From Bacteroidota bacterium (GTDB taxonomy: Bacteria > Bacteroidota > Bacteroidia > Chitinophagales > Chitinophagaceae): a stretch of DNA of 9,217 bases. The notes under the pieces are model-generated. The model saw only the letters and a program-made list of their open reading frames with translations, was not told the origin of the DNA and did no database searches. The stretch lies in assembly GCA_023436425.1 (NCBI GenBank), contig JAEZJD010000073.1:1-9217 (forward strand). The letters are read 5' to 3'. The position numbers and the translations under genes are program-made. Positions 5,064 through 9,217 of this stretch are shown one piece after another (position 1 is the first letter of the stretch; each line of letters begins with the position of its first letter).

Positions 5064-7181
5064 ATGCAGCAACTGAAACGAAAATTTATTCCGCGGGACA
5101 TTAGCTGGTTATCCTTCAATGCACGCGTGCTGCAAGAAGCAGCTGATCCCACTGTACCGCTCAGAGAACGAATTCGTTTTTTAGGAATTTTTTCCAACAA
5201 CCTTGACGAATTCTTTAGGGTACGCGTGGCTACGCTAAAAAGAATGGTCCAATTTGGCAGCAAGGGCAAGATGCATATGGAATCAGACCCCACATCAATT
5301 TTAGAAGAAATTCAAATGATGGTGTTGAACCAGCAGAGTGAGTTCAACCGGATCTGGGAAGGCATTTTAGAAGAAATGCAGCAACAAAAAGTTTTTTTGG
5401 TAACAGAAAAAGATCTCAACCCCGAGCAGCAGGAATTTGTAAAAAGATATTACGATGAAGAAGTAAGTCAGAACACTATTCCGCTGATGGTAGAAACAAT
5501 TCCTTATTTCCCCTATTTAAGAGATAAGTCAATTTACCTTGGCGTGGTAATGTGGAAAAACGAAACTGCTCTGAAAAGAATGTACTCCATTATCGAAGTG
5601 CCTTCCGGCATAATGGACAGATTCGTTTTGCTTCCCTCTCCTGAGAATGAGCAACACATTCTTCTCCTGGAAGATGTAATCCGATTCAATCTGCCATCAA
5701 TATTCAGTTACTTCGGCTACGATCAATATGCCGCAAGTGTTTTCAAAGTGACAAGAGATGCAGAAATAGATATTGACAACGACGTCGCAACCAGTATCAT
5801 TCAAAAGATAGAAAAAGGAATTAAAAATAGAAGAAAGGGAAAGCCGGTGCGTTTTGTTTACGACAAAGAAATGGACCCTGGTCTTCTCGAATTTCTCATT
5901 CGAAAATTGAACCTTACAAAAAGAGATAACATCATTCCGGGCGGACGAATACACAATTTCCGCGAATTCATGGACTTTCCCCGACAGGTGTTTCACAGTG
6001 AAAATAAAAGGCGTCGCCCATTTGAACATCCCGAACTCGTTAACAAACGGATCACAGACGTAGTGATGCAGCAAGATGTGATGCTGCACTTCCCGTATCA
6101 TTCATTTGGCTCCGTTATAGATCTGCTGCGCGAAGCGGCTATTGATCCTGACGTGACTTCCATCAAAATGACGGCGTACCGTTTGGCAAAACAATCGAAG
6201 GTGATAAATGCGTTGATCAATGCTGTGAGAAATGGCAAACAAGTGACGGTTGTGGTGGAGCTTCGTGCCCGATTTGATGAAGAAGCAAATCTCAGCTGGA
6301 AATCGCGGCTGGAGGATGAAGGCGTGAAAGTGTTGATCGGCATTCCTAACATGAAGGTTCATGCGAAGCTTTGCGTCATCCGCAAACGCACTAACGACAG
6401 AATTGTTCAATACGGGTTTGTGAGCACCGGTAATTTAAATGAAGACACTGCAAGAGTATATGCAGATCACTGTCTGCTCACATCGAACCGTGCGATAATG
6501 GCAGATGCCAACAGAATCTTCAACTACATTGAGCATTACAAAACCGGAGATCATTTTCTGAAAGCGTGCAACACACTTATTCCGAGCCCCGGCTTCATTC
6601 GGCGCGAAATCACGAAAATGATCCACACTGAAATCAAAAATGCACGTCGCGGAACTAAGGCTGCTATAACTGCAAAGATGAATTCTCTTTCGGACGAAGA
6701 GATTATCAAAGAGTTATACAGTGCTGCAAAAGCAGGCGTTGAGGTGAATCTTATTATTCGAGGAATTTTCTGCATGTTTTCAGAAAGTCCGCGATTTGTT
6801 CAGCCGATAAAAGCGATAAGCATTGTGGACGAATATCTGGAACACGCCAGGGTGTGGATCTTTCATAACGGCGGTAGAGAGAAAATGTTTATTTCATCAG
6901 CTGATTGGATGGTGCGTAACCTCGATCACCGCGTGGAAGCGTCCTGCCCCATCTTTGATGAAAACATCAGAAAAGAGCTGAAAGATATCTTGGACATACA
7001 ATTGCGCGACAATGTGAAAGCAAGATGGCTGGATAATGACTTAAGCAACGAATATGTAAAAACAGATGGCGAAAAGATCCGTTCGCAGTATGCAACTTAT
7101 TTTTACCTGCAACAAAAAATTCCTGTTCGGGATGGGTTTCCCACTAAAATAGACTTACCGGTTGAGATTAGCAGCAATTGA
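5064..7181 (+). CDS. ppk1: Polyphosphate kinase 1
   Basis: Reversibly polymerises the gamma-phosphate of ATP into inorganic polyphosphate. At 705 aa it is close to E. coli PPK1 (688 aa). The N-domain has ISWLSFNARVLQEA and FSNNLDEFFRVRV (Asn46 in the ATP-contact position). The catalytic half has MTAYR (Arg373) and ARFDEEAN (Arg403), equivalent to E. coli Arg375 and Arg405. MKVHAK supplies His433, equivalent to the phosphorylated His435, and YLEHARVWIF supplies His594, equivalent to His592. The numbering offset to E. coli is a steady two residues, apart from the last site, where it is reversed. The site matching E. coli His454 reads YGFVSTGN, with Phe452 instead of His. The ATG at 5064 follows an in-frame stop at 5055-5057, so the start is secure. 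The last 20 bp overlap ppx, giving a polyphosphate synthesis/degradation pair. Confidence 0.97.
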   Translation: MQQLKRKFIPRDISWLSFNARVLQEAADPTVPLRERIRFLGIFSNNLDEFFRVRVATLKRMVQFGSKGKMHMESDPTSILEEIQMMVLNQQSEFNRIWEGILEEMQQQKVFLVTEKDLNPEQQEFVKRYYDEEVSQNTIPLMVETIPYFPYLRDKSIYLGVVMWKNETALKRMYSIIEVPSGIMDRFVLLPSPENEQHILLLEDVIRFNLPSIFSYFGYDQYAASVFKVTRDAEIDIDNDVATSIIQKIEKGIKNRRKGKPVRFVYDKEMDPGLLEFLIRKLNLTKRDNIIPGGRIHNFREFMDFPRQVFHSENKRRRPFEHPELVNKRITDVVMQQDVMLHFPYHSFGSVIDLLREAAIDPDVTSIKMTAYRLAKQSKVINALINAVRNGKQVTVVVELRARFDEEANLSWKSRLEDEGVKVLIGIPNMKVHAKLCVIRKRTNDRIVQYGFVSTGNLNEDTARVYADHCLLTSNRAIMADANRIFNYIEHYKTGDHFLKACNTLIPSPGFIRREITKMIHTEIKNARRGTKAAITAKMNSLSDEEIIKELYSAAKAGVEVNLIIRGIFCMFSESPRFVQPIKAISIVDEYLEHARVWIFHNGGREKMFISSADWMVRNLDHRVEASCPIFDENIRKELKDILDIQLRDNVKARWLDNDLSNEYVKTDGEKIRSQYATYFYLQQKIPVRDGFPTKIDLPVEISSN

Positions 7182-8064
7182 TATCGGCAGTAATGCAGCA
7201 AGGTTGCTGATCAGCGATGTTATCCCCGCTTCTCATAGCGCTCCCAATTTTGTAAAACTCACGCTTGTTCGGGTGCCGCTGCGACTTGGGTTTGACGTTT
7301 TTGAGAGGGGATCTATTTCGGAAGAACGAGCTGAAAAACTTATCAAAACAATCCAATCTTATAAACTGCTGTTAGACGTTTACGAAGTAAATCATTTGAT
7401 TACAGCTGCTACTTCAGCAATGCGGGATGCCTCCAACGCGGTCGAGGTGCTACGAGATGTGCATAGCAAAACCGGCATCTCTATAGACGTTATCACCGGT
7501 GAGGAGGAGGCGACTTTCGTGTATGAAAATCATGTCGCAGAAAGTTTAAATAGCGATGCTTCATACTTGTATATAGATGTGGGTGGTGGCAGCACAGAGC
7601 TTACGCTTTTGAATGATGGAAAGCTGGTGGCGAAGAAATCATTTAACATAGGAACTATTCGGCTTTTAAAAAACCAGGTAGAGGAAGAACTTTGGGCAGA
7701 GGTAAAGCAATTTGTGAAGCAAAAATCATCTGGGTTAAATCGCATAATTGCCATTGGCTCCGGCGGAAACATCAACAAAGTGTTTTCGTTATCAAAACGA
7801 AAGGAAGGGCGACCGCTGAATCTTGAACTGCTTCGCAATTATTATAAGGAATTCAGCAGCCTGTCTTTGACAGAACGCATCAACTTGTACCATTTGCGGG
7901 AAGATCGGGCTGATGTGATTGTGCCTGCACTTCTTATTTACATCAACGTGATGCGTTGGGCTGACGCAGACGAAATCTTTGTTCCCAAGATTGGATTGGC
8001 GGACGGACTGATCCACCGACTGTACGAAAAACTATTGCTAAAAGAGCAGCCGGTGCCCCGATAA
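7162..8064 (+). CDS. ppx: Short exopolyphosphatase / pppGpp phosphohydrolase family protein (Ppx/GppA)
   Basis: An ASKHA-fold phosphatase expected to trim terminal phosphates from polyphosphate, or to convert pppGpp to ppGpp; cytoplasmic. Motifs run in order: AAIDIGSNAARLLI (4-17, phosphate loop 1), ATSAMRDASN (about 82-91), GEEEA (Gly113-Ala117, with the family's catalytic glutamate), IDVGGGSTEL (138-147, phosphate loop 2) and IAIGSGGN (196-203). At 300 aa it contains only the two ASKHA domains and lacks the C-terminal HD-like region of the roughly 500-aa E. coli enzymes, as in other short Ppx proteins. The start is TTG at 7162: an in-frame TAG at 7150-7152 rules out earlier starts, and the family N-terminus begins exactly here. 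It overlaps ppk1 by 20 bp. Sequence alone does not separate Ppx from GppA activity; adjacency to ppk1 favours polyphosphate. Confidence 0.92.
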   Translation: MRLAAIDIGSNAARLLISDVIPASHSAPNFVKLTLVRVPLRLGFDVFERGSISEERAEKLIKTIQSYKLLLDVYEVNHLITAATSAMRDASNAVEVLRDVHSKTGISIDVITGEEEATFVYENHVAESLNSDASYLYIDVGGGSTELTLLNDGKLVAKKSFNIGTIRLLKNQVEEELWAEVKQFVKQKSSGLNRIIAIGSGGNINKVFSLSKRKEGRPLNLELLRNYYKEFSSLSLTERINLYHLREDRADVIVPALLIYINVMRWADADEIFVPKIGLADGLIHRLYEKLLLKEQPVPR

Positions 8065-8103
8065 TTCGAAATATTCTCTATTTTACACGCTCATCGCTAA
8101 GGT

Positions 8104-8730
8104 ATGATTCACATCAAAATAAAACTGCTTATTGTCGGCAGCCTTGCACTTTGCGTTTCTTGCAATGACAACAAGCCTCCGCAAGCTTATGTTCCCCTTA
8201 AGGATGTATTGGGCACGCCATCTGCAGCTCCCGCGTCGGGAGTGGCAGGTTCCATAGTAAACGGCGTTGCTAACGGTAGCCCAGAGGGAAATTCCGTCTC
8301 CTTAAATCCTCCCCACGGACAACCTGGACACAGGTGCGACATCGGTGTAGGTCAGCCTTTGCCGCAACAAACGCCGCCTCCAGCTCCGGCCGAAGCATTA
8401 TCCATCGCTCCACCGCCCGTGACGGCGCAGCCATCAACGGCGGCAGGATTGAATCCGGCACATGGGCAACCGGGTCACCGGTGCGACATTGCAGTGGGTG
8501 CACCGCTAAACAGTAAGCCGGAGCCGCAGGCAACAACGGTGGCTTCAACTTCTACTAAAAAAACCAAGGTGGCACCTGGCATGAATCCGCCGCATGGAGA
8601 ACCAGGTCACAGATGTGACATCGCAGTAGGTTCACCGCTGAACCAAGCCGTTGCGAAAACAGAAACAGAGAAGAAAGATTCTGCTGGCGTGCAATCGGTA
8701 AAATTTGTCGACAGCAGCAGTCAGAGATAA
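8104..8730 (+). CDS. Small lipoprotein with three HGxPGHRCDI repeats, unknown function
   Basis: A 208-aa protein I cannot place in a named family. It starts with a lipoprotein-type signal peptide (MIHIKIK, hydrophobic residues 8-18, then VSC with Cys20 as the likely lipidated residue, followed by NDNK). The ATG is preceded by an in-frame TAA at 8098-8100. The mature protein is low-complexity and rich in Pro, Ala, Ser, Thr and Gly, apart from three 20-residue repeats at residues 67-86, 116-135 and 160-179. Each repeat has the core NPxHGxPGHRCDIxVGxPL and contributes two His, one Cys, one Arg and one Asp. Beyond Cys20, the only cysteines in the mature protein are the three in the repeats (78, 127, 171). 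The layout suggests a lipid-anchored flexible protein displaying three small identical modules, perhaps metal- or ligand-binding; this is inference. It follows ppx by 39 bp and ends one base from the convergent peptidase gene. Confidence 0.85.
   Translation: MIHIKIKLLIVGSLALCVSCNDNKPPQAYVPLKDVLGTPSAAPASGVAGSIVNGVANGSPEGNSVSLNPPHGQPGHRCDIGVGQPLPQQTPPPAPAEALSIAPPPVTAQPSTAAGLNPAHGQPGHRCDIAVGAPLNSKPEPQATTVASTSTKKTKVAPGMNPPHGEPGHRCDIAVGSPLNQAVAKTETEKKDSAGVQSVKFVDSSSQR
8302..8361 (+). repeat. HGxPGHRCDI repeat, copy 1
   Basis: Encodes residues 67-86 of the small lipoprotein, running from LNPPHGQPGHRCDI to GQPL. Key residues are His71, His76, Arg77, Cys78 and Asp79. It matches copy 2 at 17 of 20 residues and copy 3 at 16 of 20. 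Confidence 0.9.
8449..8508 (+). repeat. HGxPGHRCDI repeat, copy 2
   Basis: Encodes residues 116-135, from LNPAHGQPGHRCDI to GAPL. Key residues are His120, His125, Arg126, Cys127 and Asp128. It begins 49 residues after copy 1, with a Pro/Ala-rich linker between them. The Pro at the fourth position is replaced by Ala here. Confidence 0.9.
8581..8640 (+). repeat. HGxPGHRCDI repeat, copy 3
   Basis: Encodes residues 160-179, from MNPPHGEPGHRCDI to GSPL. Key residues are His164, His169, Arg170, Cys171 and Asp172. It begins 44 residues after copy 2, after a Thr/Ser/Lys-containing linker. Gln of the other copies is Glu here. A charged tail of 29 residues follows to the C-terminus. Confidence 0.9.
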
Positions 8731-8731
8731 T

Positions 8732-9217
8732 TCACTTATTCAGCCGGTTGTACTTTTCCAGTATGTTCAGAACCTTCTGAACCGGAAGTCCATACACTTT
8801 GTTGCCATAAATTCCCACCATAGTTTTCCCGGCAAAGAGTGCATTGATGACTGCCTCTTCGGTAGCCTGAATCGTTGCGGCGAACAATGCATCCATTTGT
8901 TCATTCGGAAGAGTTGTTACCTGCTGCGGAGTTGATGTATTGAATGCATTTTTGTTTGCAGTAGAAAAAGCCAGGAAGATATCGCCTGAGCCATTGCCAC
9001 CGATGGCGCCTGTTCGTGTAAGCCCAAGTGGAATACGCTGTGCCAGTCGTTTTAATTGGCTGGGCAAAAGAGGAGCATCTGTCGCCAGTATAACGATGAT
9101 TGAACCTGTTTCCCGCTCACGTTCATTGAAAATCGCAGCCAGGGAACTGCCTTCGATTACAGGCCGTAAAGTATCCATCAATTCCCTGCCAACCGGCACA
9201 CCCGCAATGGTTAATTG
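8732..9217 (-). CDS. P1 (S58, DmpA/BapA-type) family aminopeptidase, C-terminal part
   Basis: Belongs to the N-terminal-nucleophile peptidases that self-cleave into two chains and remove N-terminal residues from peptides or amides (DmpA L-aminopeptidase/D-esterase, BapA beta-peptidyl aminopeptidase). The visible part is 161 codons and begins in mid-gene: the frame is open to the window edge and reads QLTIAGVPVGREL. The GTG at 9199 is therefore an internal valine codon, not a start. TGSIIVILATDAPLL contains the expected cleavage site between Gly (9106-9104) and Ser (9103-9101). That serine would be the new N-terminal nucleophile, with 123 residues from it to the end, close to the 126-residue beta chain of DmpA. 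TGAIGGNGSGDIFLAFSTAN is a second conserved block. It is convergent with the small lipoprotein gene, with one base between the stops. Substrate and signal peptide cannot be judged. Confidence 0.92.
   Translation of the reverse strand, partial: QLTIAGVPVGRELMDTLRPVIEGSSLAAIFNERERETGSIIVILATDAPLLPSQLKRLAQRIPLGLTRTGAIGGNGSGDIFLAFSTANKNAFNTSTPQQVTTLPNEQMDALFAATIQATEEAVINALFAGKTMVGIYGNKVYGLPVQKVLNILEKYNRLNK
8765..8782. repeat. Short perfect inverted repeat at the convergent gene ends
   Basis: GTTCAGAA and TTCTGAAC are exact reverse complements with only CC between them. The element is 35 bp past the lipoprotein stop and inside the 3' end of the peptidase gene. A competing pairing, CCGGTT (8744-8749) with AACCGG (8780-8785), shares one arm. 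No T-run follows, so it is not a textbook terminator, but it is the only structured element where both transcripts must end. Confidence 0.3.

Noticed and set aside
5697..6101. 134-aa open frame on the minus strand inside ppk1
   Set aside because: It lies wholly opposite conserved ppk1 sequence, shows no recognisable motif and is best explained as a shadow of the real gene.
8270..8548. 92-aa minus-strand frame across the repeat region of the small lipoprotein
   Set aside because: It is antisense to the HGxPGHRCDI repeats, whose codon changes are largely synonymous in the plus-strand frame, showing that the plus strand is the coding one.
9197..9199. GTG as the start of a short 155-aa peptidase-like gene
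   Set aside because: The frame stays open upstream to the window edge and encodes the conserved QLTIAGVPVG sequence, so the GTG is an internal Val codon.

Overview
The window looks like a chromosomal housekeeping segment from a Bacteroidota bacterium, probably a Chitinophagaceae-type soil or freshwater organism. Three things point there: a DUF4270-type lipoprotein, a short glycogen-synthase-like protein next to panC, and -7 promoter boxes of the Bacteroidota form TAnnTTTG with no convincing Shine-Dalgarno sites. The family-level placement is inference. I see no mobile element, tRNA, rRNA or CRISPR array. Nearly every base is coding, and no gene-free stretch reaches 100 bases.

Left block, minus strand (about 1-2529). 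Transcription runs right to left through a short GT5-like 'glycogen synthase' (271 aa, only the N-terminal half of a real GlgA and with key motifs changed), a DUF4270 lipoprotein (473 aa, GTG start), and the first 66 codons of metK (S-adenosylmethionine synthetase). metK appears to have its own -7 box, with a perfect 9-bp-arm inverted repeat just upstream of it.

Middle block, plus strand (2607-8730). This run is diverging from the glycogen-synthase-like gene: panC (pantothenate/CoA synthesis), a YbhN/UPF0104-type multi-pass membrane protein, rfaE2/hldC (ADP-heptose synthesis for lipopolysaccharide), ppk1 (polyphosphate kinase), a short ppx/gppA (exopolyphosphatase), and a small lipoprotein. 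The membrane protein overlaps rfaE2 by 47 bp and ppk1 overlaps ppx by 20 bp. In both cases the downstream gene has no usable ATG and must begin at TTG, which suggests translational coupling. ppk1 and ppx form a make-and-break pair for polyphosphate.

Right edge. The small lipoprotein (208 aa) is the most unusual gene here. It carries three copies of a 20-residue motif centred on HGxPGHRCDI, separated by Pro/Ala/Thr-rich linkers, and I cannot assign it to a named family. It ends one base from the stop of a convergent gene, the C-terminal half of a DmpA/P1-family (S58) aminopeptidase that runs off the window.

The best candidates for something undescribed are the triple-repeat lipoprotein and the GT5-like half-protein. 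The rest is ordinary core metabolism with a few interesting details.
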